This document shows, one piece after another, positions 36,083 to 44,879 of a stretch of 64,000 bases of DNA. The translations under genes and the position numbers were made by a program. This DNA is from an uncultured Gammaproteobacteria bacterium (lineage in GTDB: Bacteria; Pseudomonadota; Gammaproteobacteria; Steroidobacterales; XN24), in NCBI GenBank assembly GCA_937924335.1, contig CALDWW010000044.1:61329-125328 (forward strand), written 5' to 3'. Positions within the stretch are counted from its first letter, which is position 1, and every line of letters begins with the position of its first letter. The notes beneath the pieces were generated by a model. It searched no databases. It saw only the letters and a list, made by a program, of their open reading frames with translations, and was not told where the DNA came from.

Positions 36083-37057
36083 ATGAGCAATTCTCAAGAG
36101 GGAGAGCCAAGGGCGCGGCCCACGGTACAGTACCGGGAGGTCGATGCGGATGAGGCCGGGCAGAGACTGGATAACTTCCTCATGGCCCGGCTCAAGGGCG
36201 TGCCGCGAACACGTATCTACCGTTTGCTCCGGAAAGGGGAGGTCAGGGTCAACAAGGGACGGGCCGCGCCCTCCTATCGAATCCAGGCAGGAGACATGAT
36301 CCGGATCCCGCCGATCCGCATGGCCGGGCCGGCAGCTTCCGGTGCCGCGGCGGCCGCGGCCCGTACCCGACTGACCGCCCGTGTCATTTTCGAGGACGAA
36401 CGCCTGTTGGTGCTCGACAAGCCATCGGGCATGGCCGTTCACGGCGGCAGCGGATTGAGTTTCGGTGTCATCGAGGCGTTGCGGGCCGAGCGGCCCGATT
36501 GTCGGTACCTTGAGCTCGCCCATCGCCTCGACAGGGAGACCAGCGGATGCCTGATGATCGCCAAGAGACGAAGCTACCTGCGGGCGCTCCACGGACTGCT
36601 TCGTAAGAGCGATGTCGACAAGCGCTATCTGACCCTGTTGCGGGGACAATGGCATCTCGGCACGAAAGTCATTGAAGATCGGGTGAAGACCCATCACCGC
36701 CGCGGCGGCGAGCGCCATGTGACCGTGGCCAATGCAGGCAAGAAGGCGTCGAGCCGATTTTCGCCCGTGGAAATCTACCGCGCAGCATCACTCGTTGAGG
36801 TCAGCCTGTTCACGGGGCGTACTCACCAGATCCGCGTCCAGGCAGCCGCCGCAGGTCACCCTGTCGCGGGCGACGATCGCTATGGTGACGAGGCGTTCAA
36901 CGCCGTGATGCGTTCCCTGGGACTCCGCCGAATGTTTCTCCATGCCCATTCACTCGCATACGAAGACCCGGTGACCGGGAATTGGCGGTCCTTCAGCGCG
37001 CCCCTGCCCGACGAGCTGCGAGACGTCGTCAATGCCATCGAGAGTTCGAATGCCTAG
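36083..37057 (+). CDS. rluC: 23S rRNA pseudouridine synthase RluC
   Basis: A 324-aa enzyme that isomerises uridines in helix 38/39 region sites of 23S rRNA (955, 2504 and 2580 in E. coli). An S4 RNA-binding domain spans about residues 25-75 (AGQRLDNFLMARLKGVPRTRIYRLLRKGEVRVNKG), and the catalytic aspartate is D150 in AHRLDRETSGC. TGRTHQIRVQAAAAGHPV is the third family motif. The ATG at 36083 was chosen; a TTG 11 codons earlier lacks support. It is divergent from rne, the conserved arrangement, and overlaps the HAD gene by eight bases. Confidence 0.95.
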   Translation: MSNSQEGEPRARPTVQYREVDADEAGQRLDNFLMARLKGVPRTRIYRLLRKGEVRVNKGRAAPSYRIQAGDMIRIPPIRMAGPAASGAAAAAARTRLTARVIFEDERLLVLDKPSGMAVHGGSGLSFGVIEALRAERPDCRYLELAHRLDRETSGCLMIAKRRSYLRALHGLLRKSDVDKRYLTLLRGQWHLGTKVIEDRVKTHHRRGGERHVTVANAGKKASSRFSPVEIYRAASLVEVSLFTGRTHQIRVQAAAAGHPVAGDDRYGDEAFNAVMRSLGLRRMFLHAHSLAYEDPVTGNWRSFSAPLPDELRDVVNAIESSNA

Positions 37058-37730
37058 GCACTGGGATCTGTTTGTTTTCGATTGGGACGGGACGGTCATG
37101 GACTCCACCGGCGCTATTGTTCGGGCAGCAGAGCGGGCCATTGCAGACACCGGGCTGCCGGAACGGCCTCCCGACAGGATCCGGGAAATCATCGGCCTGG
37201 GACTTAGAGAATCCTGGGACTGGCTGTTTCCCGACCAGGGCGTAGAGTCGTTTGGCGAGTTCGTCGAGAGCTACCGCACGCACTTTGTGGAACGGGAACG
37301 TCATACGATCCGGCCCTACCCGGGCGTCGAGCGAGTGCTCGGCGGGCTACGTGATGACGGAGCCATGCTGGCGGTCGCAACAGGCAAGAGCCGAATCGGC
37401 CTGGATCATGACTTCAAGCACAGTGGTCTGGGTGAGTTATTCGAGCACTCGGTGACTGTGGATGAAACCCGGTCCAAGCCGCACCCGGAGATGCTGGTAT
37501 CGGTGATGTCCTACCTGGGAGTGGAACCGGCCAGGACGCTCATGATCGGTGATACCGAGTTCGATCTGCAGATGGCCCGCGCGGCCGGCGCCGGAGCCGT
37601 GGCCGTCGCCTGGGGTGCTCACGACAGACGCCGCCTTATCGACCAGATGCCTTTGACTTGCCTGGATCGCCTGACCGATCTGCCTGTCTGGCTAGAGCAC
37701 TTCGAAGCCGAGATGGATCAGTGCCTTTGA
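37050..37730 (+). CDS. HAD-IA family phosphatase (Gph-like)
   Basis: A 226-aa haloacid-dehalogenase hydrolase. Motif I is FDWDGTVMDS with catalytic D11 and D13; the helical cap follows; motif II is AVATGKSR near 108, motif III the lysine in TRSKPHPEM near 146, and motif IV GDTEFDLQMA near 168. The family includes phosphoglycolate phosphatases, but substrate cannot be read from sequence. Position after rluC is conserved in Pseudomonas and enteric relatives. The ATG overlaps the rluC stop, and its 3' end overlaps maf by 39 bases on the other strand. Confidence 0.9.
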   Translation: MPRHWDLFVFDWDGTVMDSTGAIVRAAERAIADTGLPERPPDRIREIIGLGLRESWDWLFPDQGVESFGEFVESYRTHFVERERHTIRPYPGVERVLGGLRDDGAMLAVATGKSRIGLDHDFKHSGLGELFEHSVTVDETRSKPHPEMLVSVMSYLGVEPARTLMIGDTEFDLQMARAAGAGAVAVAWGAHDRRRLIDQMPLTCLDRLTDLPVWLEHFEAEMDQCL

Positions 37731-38288
37731 CAGCCATATGAGGGGCAGTCCGACCAGCCCCGTTGGATCTTGAGAATCTATCCTCTCGAATAGCGCGATA
37801 CCCAGTCCCTCGCTGTGGAATCCGCCCGCGCAATCGATCGGCATTTCCCGCGCAACATATCGCTCGATCTCGTCTCGGCGAAGGCCGCGAAAGACCACGC
37901 GGGTGATGTCCATGTGAAGAGTGGCCTCCGCTCCGGGCCGCCGGCCATCGAGCAGGCACACACCAGTCAGGAACTCGACCGAATGCCCGGAGCAGGCGGC
38001 GAGTTGTTCGACGGCTTTCTCCGCGCTGCCGGGTTTGCCCAGCACCCTGCCTTCGAGAGAGGCCAGCTGATCGGAACCGATGACGACTTGATCAGGATGG
38101 GTAGCGGCGACCGCCATGGCCTTCTCGGAAGCCAGCCGTCTTACCAGTTCAGCGGGCTCCTCCGCCGGCCTCGGAGACTCGTCGATCTCCGGAGCGACGA
38201 CCGTGAAAGGCACGCCGATTCGCTGCAGCAGTTGCTGTCGATATGGCGAGCTGGACGCTAGGATCAGCTGCGGGACCGGGCCGGACAT
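37692..38288 (-). CDS. Maf/YceF family nucleotide pyrophosphatase
   Basis: A 198-aa house-cleaning pyrophosphatase of the Maf superfamily, closest in context to YceF, which hydrolyses 7-methyl-GTP. The N-terminus LILASSSPYRQQLLQRIG, the EIDESPRPAEEP segment, the GSDQLASLEGRVLGKPG core and AGGFHSEGLGIALFERIDSQDPTGLVGLP are typical. It is on the minus strand, convergent with the HAD gene and divergent from yceD. Confidence 0.93.
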   Translation of the reverse strand: MSGPVPQLILASSSPYRQQLLQRIGVPFTVVAPEIDESPRPAEEPAELVRRLASEKAMAVAATHPDQVVIGSDQLASLEGRVLGKPGSAEKAVEQLAACSGHSVEFLTGVCLLDGRRPGAEATLHMDITRVVFRGLRRDEIERYVAREMPIDCAGGFHSEGLGIALFERIDSQDPTGLVGLPLIWLSKALIHLGFEVL

Positions 38289-38361
38289 TGGGACGACTCC
38301 TTGGGGGCGACCTGCTTGTCAACTTCTATCGCAAAAACAAGGGATTGCAGTGGACCAGATT

Positions 38362-38390
38362 TTGACAGTCAAATCAAACGGCGATATCCT
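38362..38390 (+). promoter_or_regulatory. Sigma70 promoter of the yceD-rpmF-plsX-fabH operon
   Basis: A perfect -35 TTGACA at 38362-38367 is separated by 17 bases from TATCCT at 38385-38390 (four of six). The predicted start of transcription, near 38397, is only about three bases before the yceD ATG at 38400, so the mRNA may be nearly leaderless. Confidence 0.65.
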
Positions 38391-38399
38391 TTGCCGATT

Positions 38400-38915
38400 A
38401 TGCCGCTTGCCCTGACGGACCGGCTGGACCACGGCTCTGCAGCACAGGGGCGATTCCACCAGACGATATCAGCGAAATCATTTCCACGCTTTGCGGAAAT
38501 GGTGCTGGAGTCGGATGGCTCGCTGGAAGTTGATGTCGAGGTCGAACGATCCAGCGCGGGTATCGCGTTGCTGAACGGACGCGTGAGAGGAAGGATCTCT
38601 CAGCAATGTCAGCGCTGTCTGCAAGCAGTGAACCTGGATCTGAATCTGGCGCTCAGGGTGGCGGTCGTGATGCCTGGCGGTGACGATCTGGCCCCGGCAG
38701 GATTCGAGCCCTGGCAGGCACCGGGCGAGGTGACCCTCGGTGGCCTCGTGGAGGAAGAGCTGGTTCTTTCGTTACCGATGATTGCGCGACATGCTGAATC
38801 GGAAGATTGCCCGGCTTTGATGGAGCAAACGGGTTCGGCGCAGGAAGAGATGCGCGCAGAGTCGGACGCTCCCGACAGTCCGTTTGCGGTACTGCGGAAG
38901 CTGAAGGATGACTGA
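38400..38915 (+). CDS. yceD: YceD/DUF177 family protein
   Basis: A 171-aa protein of the DUF177 family. The hallmark is the CQRCL motif (residues about 67-71) within GRISQQCQRCLQAVNLDLNL, and the C-terminal SPFAVLRKLKDD ending typical for YceD. Its function is linked to 23S rRNA/ribosome assembly in plants and bacteria but is not settled. The ATG at 38400 gives the family N-terminus; the frame is open upstream but passes through the promoter. It is 61 bases from rpmF. Confidence 0.9.
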   Translation: MPLALTDRLDHGSAAQGRFHQTISAKSFPRFAEMVLESDGSLEVDVEVERSSAGIALLNGRVRGRISQQCQRCLQAVNLDLNLALRVAVVMPGGDDLAPAGFEPWQAPGEVTLGGLVEEELVLSLPMIARHAESEDCPALMEQTGSAQEEMRAESDAPDSPFAVLRKLKDD

Positions 38916-38976
38916 AGAGTAAATTAGAGGATTCGTCCTCATTCGAACAACGCAGCGTTGAGCGAGGAAGATTGAG

Positions 38977-39168
38977 ATGGCTGTTCAAAAGAATCGAAAA
39001 TCACGGTCGAAGCGGGACACCCGCCGCGCCCATGACGGGCTGAAGAAGCCGGCCCTGTCGGTGGATTCGACGACCGGCGAGATCCATCGGCGGCATCATG
39101 TCAGTGCCGACGGTTTTTACCGCGGCCGTAAGGTCGTTGAGACCGAGATCGCAGAGGACGAAGACTAG
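38977..39168 (+). CDS. rpmF: 50S ribosomal protein L32
   Basis: A 63-aa ribosomal protein beginning [20 protein letters not shown] and containing [28 protein letters not shown], the gammaproteobacterial L32 type without zinc cysteines. The C-terminal EIAEDED tail is a little longer than in E. coli (57 aa). A GAGGAAG site precedes the ATG. It belongs to the yceD-rpmF-plsX operon that ties ribosome supply to phospholipid synthesis. Confidence 0.97.
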   Translation: MAVQKNRKSRSKRDTRRAHDGLKKPALSVDSTTGEIHRRHHVSADGFYRGRKVVETEIAEDED

Positions 39169-39180
39169 CGCCTGTCCCGA

Positions 39181-39210
39181 AGCCCGGGGCGGCGAGGGCC
39201 GCCCCGGGCT
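39181..39210 (+). other. Perfect 13-bp hairpin between rpmF and plsX
   Basis: AGCCCGGGGCGGC (39181-39193) and its exact reverse complement (39198-39210) flank a GAGG loop. No T run follows, so it is not a textbook intrinsic terminator. It more likely stabilises the 3' end of a processed rpmF mRNA or attenuates plsX-fabH expression (inference). Confidence 0.6.
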
Positions 39211-39230
39211 TCCGCATTATTGGGGGAACG

Positions 39231-40259
39231 ATGACGCAGCTGTCGGTCATCGCGATTGACGCGATGGGAGGGGACAAGGGAGCCGAGGTAATCGTCCCGG
39301 CCGTTTCGGGGATGCTCCTCCAGGAGCCAGGCCTGTCGGTCATGCTGGTCGGCGCCGAACAACAGCTCACCGCGTTGTTGGCAGAGCAGGGTTCGCTCGA
39401 TCGGGATCGGATCGAAGTTGTTCCGGCCACGCAGGTCGTCGCCATGGACGAACCGCCTGCAGATGCGATGCGCAAGAAGAAGGACTCCTCCATGCGGGTG
39501 GCGCTTGATCTGGTCAGATCAGGGCGCGCCGATGCATGCGTAAGCGCCGGTAACACGGGTGCGCTGATGGCGACCGCTCGTTATGTCCTCAAGACACTCC
39601 CCGGCATCGACCGCCCCGCCATAATCTCTGCAATCCCCGCCAAGGGTGGTCACACGCACATGCTGGATCTCGGTGCCAACGCTGAGTGCTCAGCCCGGCA
39701 ACTGATGCAGTTCGCCATCATGGGTACTGTTGTGGCTGCGGATATCCATGATCTCGAGCGTCCCCGCGTCGGTCTGCTGAACATCGGCACAGAGGAGATC
39801 AAAGGGAACGAGACGATACGTCTGGCCGGCCAGATGTTGACTGGCAGCGATCTGAACTACATCGGATTCGTAGAGGGTTATGACATCATGTCGGGGCGGG
39901 TGGATGTCGTTGTGACTGATGGTTTCACGGGCAACGTTTCACTAAAGACAATGGAGGGGCTGGCCCGGATGCTGTTCGAGACGGCCAGGGAGGAGAGCCG
40001 GGCGAGTTGGTTCCGGCGCGCGGGGGCCCTGGCTGCTGCGCCAATATTCCGCGCCCTGGGGCGCCGGCTCGATCCGCGTCGTTACAACGGTGCTAGTCTG
40101 GTAGGCCTGAACGGTATCGTGATCAAGAGTCACGGTGGCGCCGATGCGGTGGCGTTCCAGAACGCTGTCCGGACGGCCCTCGTGGAGGCGCAGAAGGGTG
40201 TGCCGACACAGATCGGGGAACTGCTGGAAAAACAAGCAATACTGGAGCAGGCAAACTGA
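39231..40259 (+). CDS. plsX: Phosphate acyltransferase PlsX
   Basis: A 342-aa enzyme that converts acyl-ACP to acyl phosphate, the first step toward phosphatidic acid with PlsY. The N-terminal [10 protein letters not shown] (residues 8-17), [12 protein letters not shown] near 104, [17 protein letters not shown] near 147 and [14 protein letters not shown] near 227 are the family hallmarks. GGGGGAA precedes the ATG. Its stop overlaps the fabH ATG (TGATG). Confidence 0.96.
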   Translation: MTQLSVIAIDAMGGDKGAEVIVPAVSGMLLQEPGLSVMLVGAEQQLTALLAEQGSLDRDRIEVVPATQVVAMDEPPADAMRKKKDSSMRVALDLVRSGRADACVSAGNTGALMATARYVLKTLPGIDRPAIISAIPAKGGHTHMLDLGANAECSARQLMQFAIMGTVVAADIHDLERPRVGLLNIGTEEIKGNETIRLAGQMLTGSDLNYIGFVEGYDIMSGRVDVVVTDGFTGNVSLKTMEGLARMLFETAREESRASWFRRAGALAAAPIFRALGRRLDPRRYNGASLVGLNGIVIKSHGGADAVAFQNAVRTALVEAQKGVPTQIGELLEKQAILEQAN

Positions 40260-41224
40260 TGTATTCGCGAATCATTGGTACCGGGCGGTACCTGCCTGAG
40301 CGCGTGCTCACCAACGCCGACCTGGAGAAGATGGTGGATACCACCGACGAGTGGATTCGCACGCGTACCGGGATTGAGCGTCGCCACATCGCAGCCGACG
40401 ATCAGACGACATGTGATCTCGCCGAAGGCGCGGTCAGGGAAGCGATGTCGGCAGCCGGGATCGGCCCGGACGACGTCGACATGCTCGTGGTCGGCACGAC
40501 GACGCCCGACCAGATTTTTCCGAACGTCGGTTGCCTGTTGCAAAAACGTCTGGGTATCCACGGCTGCGCCGCGTTCAGTGTCGAGGCTGCGTGTACCGGT
40601 TTCATCTACGCGCTGGGTGTGGCTGACAAGTTCATCCGCTGCGGCGATGTGAAGACGGCGGTGGTCGTCGGTGCAGAGACATTGTCACGGATTGTCGACT
40701 GGACCGATCGATCAAGCTGCGTACTGTTCGGGGACGGGGCTGGCGCCGTGGTCCTGCAAGCGGCCGATGAGCCGGGCATCGTCTCGACTCATCTGCATGC
40801 GGATGGCAAATACAAGGACTTGCTTTTTTACCCCACCGGCGTCTCGAAGAAGACGCCTGACCGGGAAGATATGCAGGACGTACTGACTATGCGCGGCAAC
40901 GAGGTCTTCAAGGTGGCGGTTAGTACTCTCGGCAGGATCGTGGATGAGACTCTCGAGGCGAACGATCTGGACAAGCATGACATCGACTGGCTGATCCCGC
41001 ATCAGGCCAACATGCGCATCATCAAGGCCACGGCTCGCAAGCTGGATATGCCGATGGAGAGAGTGATCGTCACCGTCCAGGAACACGGCAATACATCCGC
41101 GGCGTCGGTGCCGATGGCGCTCGACCTGGCCGTCCGCGACGGCAGGATCAAGCGTGGCGAGCGGTTGTTGCTCGAGGCATTCGGCGGTGGGTTTACCTGG
41201 GGCTCGGCCCTGATCACCTACTAG
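40259..41224 (+). CDS. fabH: Beta-ketoacyl-ACP synthase III
   Basis: A 321-aa initiating condensing enzyme of fatty acid synthesis, joining acetyl-CoA with malonyl-ACP. The catalytic cysteine is C112 in [11 protein letters not shown], the histidine is in [10 protein letters not shown] near residue 248, and the asparagine in [13 protein letters not shown] near 278. Length and N-terminus are normal. In E. coli fabD, fabG and acpP follow; here the operon ends at fabH and the next gene is convergent and overlaps its stop codon. Confidence 0.96.
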   Translation: MYSRIIGTGRYLPERVLTNADLEKMVDTTDEWIRTRTGIERRHIAADDQTTCDLAEGAVREAMSAAGIGPDDVDMLVVGTTTPDQIFPNVGCLLQKRLGIHGCAAFSVEAACTGFIYALGVADKFIRCGDVKTAVVVGAETLSRIVDWTDRSSCVLFGDGAGAVVLQAADEPGIVSTHLHADGKYKDLLFYPTGVSKKTPDREDMQDVLTMRGNEVFKVAVSTLGRIVDETLEANDLDKHDIDWLIPHQANMRIIKATARKLDMPMERVIVTVQEHGNTSAASVPMALDLAVRDGRIKRGERLLLEAFGGGFTWGSALITY

Positions 41225-41733
41225 GCCTTCGCAGATCTCTCCAGCACACGGTAAGTGGCCGGCAACGTCAGTGCCCAGACCACGCCTATCAACGGAATGA
41301 CTGTCGATGCAGGCCAATGGAGGCGTACCGCCCCCAGCCTGGCGCCGGCCCAGTAGGAGAGCGCTCCCCCAATGCCGCCGAACAGGGCCGCCAGAAGGTA
41401 GCGCCGACGCAGCCACGCCAGGGAGTGATTCAGCGTCAGCGCGAGATTAAGCCACATGAGAGCGAGCCATGCCGGGGCGAAGGCTTGAGACGGCCACGGT
41501 GACGAGTAGCTCAGGCTGCCGAGCAGCGGATAGAGACTGTCTATGATCAGGCCGGCGATGCCCAGAGTGATCAGAGCCCTGAGGTCGTAACCCGGGTCAC
41601 TACTGCTACGCAGCTGCCATGCCAGAAACGGTACGAAGGCCAGGGCGCCGAGCCATGGGCGGCCGTGGGCGGCTCCCAACACGCTCGTGAACCAGACGCC
41701 CTGAAACGCCACAATGTTGATAAGGTTCTTCAT
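41221..41733 (-). CDS. DUF2878 membrane protein
   Basis: A 170-aa hydrophobic protein with about five predicted helices. [24 protein letters not shown] at the N-terminus and [16 protein letters not shown] in the middle are typical of DUF2878, a family of unknown function. The ATG at 41733, six bases after CAGG, removes an implausible 66-residue hydrophilic extension present in the longer frame. It overlaps fabH tail to tail by four bases and is divergent from the pyrophosphatase gene. Confidence 0.8.
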   Translation of the reverse strand: MKNLINIVAFQGVWFTSVLGAAHGRPWLGALAFVPFLAWQLRSSSDPGYDLRALITLGIAGLIIDSLYPLLGSLSYSSPWPSQAFAPAWLALMWLNLALTLNHSLAWLRRRYLLAALFGGIGGALSYWAGARLGAVRLHWPASTVIPLIGVVWALTLPATYRVLERSAKA

Positions 41734-41874
41734 CCGCATCCTGTACTGTTTGCCGAATTGTTTTCGCCGGCTCGCTGGCGGTTGGATTCGACCAGTGTCT
41801 GGTTGACAGAGTCCGGGCTTGCGAGCAGGGTGGGCGTCGAATTTATCTGCATACCAAGTCGAGAGGTGGTCGAT

Positions 41875-42561
41875 GTGTCTGATCGCACGGAAAAACTCGA
41901 ATATCACGGTTGGCGTCCGCATCCGTGGCACGGGCTGTCACCGGGCAAAAACCCGCCGACTCATGTGCGTGCTTTCATTGAGATCACGCCATTCGACCTC
42001 GTGAAGTACGAGGTCGACAAGGAAACCGGATATATCGTGGTAGATCGGCCCCAGCGTACCTCGGCCCAGCCGCCCGCGCTGTACGGCTTCATCCCCCGGA
42101 CCTATTGCGCCGATGGCGTCCAGGCGCTGACTCCGGAGGCAGAGGAGGCTGACGGCGACCCGCTGGATATCTGCGTGATCAGCGAAAGGAGAATCGATCG
42201 AGGCGCGATCCTGATCGACGCCCGGGTGATCGGCGGGATCCAGATGCTGGATGGGGGCGAGGCGGATGACAAGATCATCGCGGTTCTCAGCAACGACTAC
42301 ATCTGGAGCGAAGTTGAAGACATCCGCGATCTCCCCGACGTACTCGTCCAGCGTCTCAAGCACTATTTCAGCACTTACAAGATGAGCGACGACATGGACT
42401 CGGAGATCCGTATCACCGGGACCTACGGCCCTGAGCACGCCGGCAAGGTGATCACCGCCGCACTAAACGACTACGAGCGTTATTTCGGAGCCCAGCGTGT
42501 GGCCTGGGAGCGGGCCGAGAGGAGGGTCGTAGCCGACGCCGAAGTCGTCAGCGGTGACTGA
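41875..42561 (+). CDS. ppa: Family I inorganic pyrophosphatase
   Basis: A 228-aa soluble pyrophosphatase. The metal-binding [11 protein letters not shown] near residue 92 carries the essential aspartates, and the substrate-binding [16 protein letters not shown] and LKHYFSTYK segments are present. It is about 50 residues longer than E. coli PPase because of an N-terminal [10 protein letters not shown] region and a C-terminal arginine-rich helix. The GTG at 41875 is eight bases after GAGAGG; the longer frame further upstream lies opposite the DUF2878 gene and is unlikely. Confidence 0.92.
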   Translation: MSDRTEKLEYHGWRPHPWHGLSPGKNPPTHVRAFIEITPFDLVKYEVDKETGYIVVDRPQRTSAQPPALYGFIPRTYCADGVQALTPEAEEADGDPLDICVISERRIDRGAILIDARVIGGIQMLDGGEADDKIIAVLSNDYIWSEVEDIRDLPDVLVQRLKHYFSTYKMSDDMDSEIRITGTYGPEHAGKVITAALNDYERYFGAQRVAWERAERRVVADAEVVSGD

Positions 42562-42570
42562 CGCGCTCGA

Positions 42571-43344
42571 TCAGACCAGTTCTTCCAGCTCTTCGTAGAG
42601 CGTCAAAAACTGTTCCGTCAGTTTGTGCCTGGGGGCGAAATGCACCAGCGGCGTAGCTTGCTCGTGCGACTCACGCATCTTCACGGATGAGGATAAGTGG
42701 GTGTTAAGGACCGGGAGCCCCTCGTTGCAAAGTTCCTCGACCAGCCGTCTGGGAAGATTGGCCCGCGCCATGAACTGGTTGATCACGATCCCTTCCACGT
42801 GCAACTCGGGATTGTGATCGCCTCGTGTCTCGTCGACATTCTCCATCAGTCGGTAAAGGGCGCGCCGCGAGAAGTCGTCACAATCGAACGGGATCAGGCA
42901 GCCCTGTGCGGCGATCAGAGCGGAGAGGGTGAAAAAGTTGAATGCCGGTGGCGTATCGATATATATAGCCTCGAATTCGTCCTGTAGTGACACGAGTGCG
43001 TCCCGAAGCTTGAATATTTTGTATTTCGCCTGCAGCTTGGCTTCGAGTTCGGTCATCTCCGGTGCCGAAGCTATGATGGCCAGATCCTCGAAAGGCGTAT
43101 CCGTCACGTAACCCAGCGGTTCATCGCCGAGGATCCGGAAGCTCAGGCAGTCGCGGAAAAACTCTCCGATACCGGTCTCGACTTCCTCGTATTGGTCACC
43201 GAGCAGGTATTGAGACGAATTGGCCTGCGGATCGAGATCCACAAGGAGAGTAGGGACTCCGCGCTCGGCGCTTATTGCGGCCAGGTTGGACGCAATACTG
43301 GACTTGCCGACGCCCCCCTTCTGATTGAAAACGACGCGTCGCAT
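42571..43344 (-). CDS. ParA/MinD-type ATPase (orphan, no ParB)
   Basis: A 257-aa deviant-Walker ATPase. The P-loop KGGVGKSS is at residues 9-16, switch I VDLDPQANSS near 35-44, and the YIDTPPAF box near 129. It lacks the N-terminal helix-turn-helix of plasmid ParA proteins, and no parB or parS-like repeat was seen, so it probably positions some other cargo. The ATG at 43344 starts directly at the first strand. It lies 86 bases after a DUF1232 gene on the same strand, and the two may work together (inference). Confidence 0.88.
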   Translation of the reverse strand: MRRVVFNQKGGVGKSSIASNLAAISAERGVPTLLVDLDPQANSSQYLLGDQYEEVETGIGEFFRDCLSFRILGDEPLGYVTDTPFEDLAIIASAPEMTELEAKLQAKYKIFKLRDALVSLQDEFEAIYIDTPPAFNFFTLSALIAAQGCLIPFDCDDFSRRALYRLMENVDETRGDHNPELHVEGIVINQFMARANLPRRLVEELCNEGLPVLNTHLSSSVKMRESHEQATPLVHFAPRHKLTEQFLTLYEELEELV

Positions 43345-43430
43345 CGAATGGATCCCAAACGGTTGCTGCAAAGCAGCGAAGTCTCAACCAGTCGCGAATG
43401 TGAGTCAAGGACCGGACCCGGTCCAGGAAG

Positions 43431-43994
43431 TCAGAACAGGTGGGGTGTCTTACCCTTCGCCCTTGCTTCCTCGTCCTTTTGCTTCCGCCTCTTCACCCGT
43501 TCCAGCAGTTTTTCCCGCTTGGAGCCGACCCTTTTGTCCCTCGCGGCCGGGTCCTTTCCAATCCTGAAACGATTGTCGGACGCGGTCCGCCACTCAACGA
43601 AGTCGTCGTAGGCCTCGATCTCGTGGCGGAGTTCGCGGAAGACGAGCTCGATCATGATTGCGTCGTCGAGATATCCCAGGCCGGGGATGCTATCCGGAAT
43701 CAGATCGTCGGGGTCGCAAAAGTAGACCAAGGCACACAGAACTCGATCCCGCAGAGCTCCGGCGAGGGCCCACTCTTCGTCCTGGACCATCTTGACCATG
43801 GCTTCAAGACGGTGGAGTCTTTCATTTACGAAGGTGGGCGCATTCGCGTCACGAATCTCCTCGAACATCTCGCGGGCAGCCTCAACGATCTCCGACTCCT
43901 CCGCGTCCTTAACGGCCGCGCGGGCCTTATGCATGCACTCACGGAAATGTGAAAGGTCTCTATCGCTGATCTCGAAGCTGACGCGCATTGTCAT
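43431..43994 (-). CDS. YkvA-type DUF1232 protein
   Basis: A 187-aa protein: an acidic, helical N-terminal half (residues 1-85), the DUF1232 core ALVYFCDPDDLIPDSIPGLGYLDDAIMIELV at about 96-126, and a lysine/arginine-rich C-terminal tail. The DPxDLIPD...GxxDD signature is intact, but the core has weak hydrophobicity compared with membrane members. Function unknown. The ATG at 43994 or the one two codons later is likely; the longer frame begins nine codons upstream. Confidence 0.82.
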   Translation of the reverse strand: MTMRVSFEISDRDLSHFRECMHKARAAVKDAEESEIVEAAREMFEEIRDANAPTFVNERLHRLEAMVKMVQDEEWALAGALRDRVLCALVYFCDPDDLIPDSIPGLGYLDDAIMIELVFRELRHEIEAYDDFVEWRTASDNRFRIGKDPAARDKRVGSKREKLLERVKRRKQKDEEARAKGKTPHLF

Positions 43995-44093
43995 CTCGTT
44001 GTCCCCGACGATGCTTGGCAAGCCTACGGAGTAGGGGCCAAGGGGTCAATAGTAGACGCGGGTTGGATTGTCGGTGGCAATTGGCAGGCCCGG

Positions 44094-44125
44094 AAAAAAA
44101 AGAGCCGCGACCCGGGTCGCGGCTC
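44094..44125 (-). terminator. Intrinsic terminator of the OprI-like lipoprotein gene
   Basis: A perfect 24-base palindrome at 44102-44125 (GAGCCGCGACCC and its complement) is followed on the minus strand by eight T residues. It lies 22 bases after the stop codon of the lipoprotein gene and is a textbook Rho-independent terminator. Confidence 0.9.
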
Positions 44126-44147
44126 CTCACCGTATAAGGCTGTTGCC

Positions 44148-44468
44148 TTACTTGGACATGGACTTCTTGAACATCCGGTCCAGCTTTTCGGTGTTGGCGT
44201 TGCAGCAGCTCTGAGCACCGGCAGCGGCCTGGGCGGCGCTGTTGGCGGTGTTCTGGGCGTTCGCAGCCATACGCTTGGCGTCAGCGGCAGCGGCGTTGGC
44301 AGCGTCAGCGGTACCCTTGGCGGCAGATGCGTCACTGGCAGCCTGCTGAGCGAGGGACTTCGCCTCGTCGGCAGTAGCCTGGGCGCGCTTGACGCTATCG
44401 GTGCTGGCGCAGCCAGACAGACCGACAACCATCATCAGAGCGGCAGTGAGAGCGACTTTCTTATTCAT
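44148..44468 (-). CDS. OprI/Lpp-type alanine-zipper outer-membrane lipoprotein
   Basis: A 106-aa lipoprotein. The signal peptide ends at lipobox LSGC (17-20) with lipidated C20. The mature part is an alanine-rich coiled coil of the OprI type (repeats such as ADEAKSLAQQA and ADAKRMAANAQ), ending EKLDRMFKKSMSK with a terminal lysine that could be linked to peptidoglycan. A CC pair at residues 88-89 just before this end is absent from E. coli Lpp and P. aeruginosa OprI. RBS GGAG lies eight bases before the ATG. A strong terminator and a promoter flank this single-gene unit. Confidence 0.9.
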   Translation of the reverse strand: MNKKVALTAALMMVVGLSGCASTDSVKRAQATADEAKSLAQQAASDASAAKGTADAANAAAADAKRMAANAQNTANSAAQAAAGAQSCCNANTEKLDRMFKKSMSK

Positions 44469-44547
44469 CGAGATATCTCCAATCATTGGATTAAAATGAG
44501 GAAACGACCATTAATGCCGGCCGGCTCGAGGCCGTTTCGACGCGCCA

Positions 44548-44576
44548 AACCTAACCGATAGCTAGGGTGTTATCAA
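44548..44576 (-). promoter_or_regulatory. Promoter of the OprI-like lipoprotein gene
   Basis: On the minus strand TTGATA (plus 44571-44576, five of six) and TAGGTT (plus 44548-44553, three of six) are 17 bases apart; an A/T tract lies just upstream of the -35. The leader would be about 70 bases. Confidence 0.5.
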
Positions 44577-44879
44577 GAAAAAAACGCGGCTGGGTCGCAC
44601 TGCGCGTAACCTGTCCGCTGCGGGGGCGTCCCCGGCATGCCCGCTGAGAAGTGGTGTGGGCGGCCAACTTGACGGTCAGCGTCCGGAAACGGGTTCTCCA
44701 GAAGGTGGCCGTTTGACGTAGTCTTGAGATAGCGAGTCATCGACGCCGGGCCGCACGCACTCGTATCTTCGACACGCGCAATCAGTGCACATTCGGTACC
44801 ATGACGATGTGCGTAACGCCGGGTGGCGGTTCCTGAAAGCCCGGCAAACAGAATGAAAACGGCCTGCTTGGAGGCGACG
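44577..44879. other. Intergenic region between the lipoprotein gene and the RND operon
   Basis: About 300 bases that must contain the promoter of the efflux operon. No reading frame with a ribosome-binding site, no RNA gene and no operator-like palindrome was recognised. No adjacent regulator gene was found either. Confidence 0.4.

Noticed and set aside
41665..41874. N-terminal extension of the pyrophosphatase
   Set aside because: It overlaps the divergent DUF2878 gene, has no similarity to pyrophosphatases, and a GTG with a good ribosome-binding site follows.
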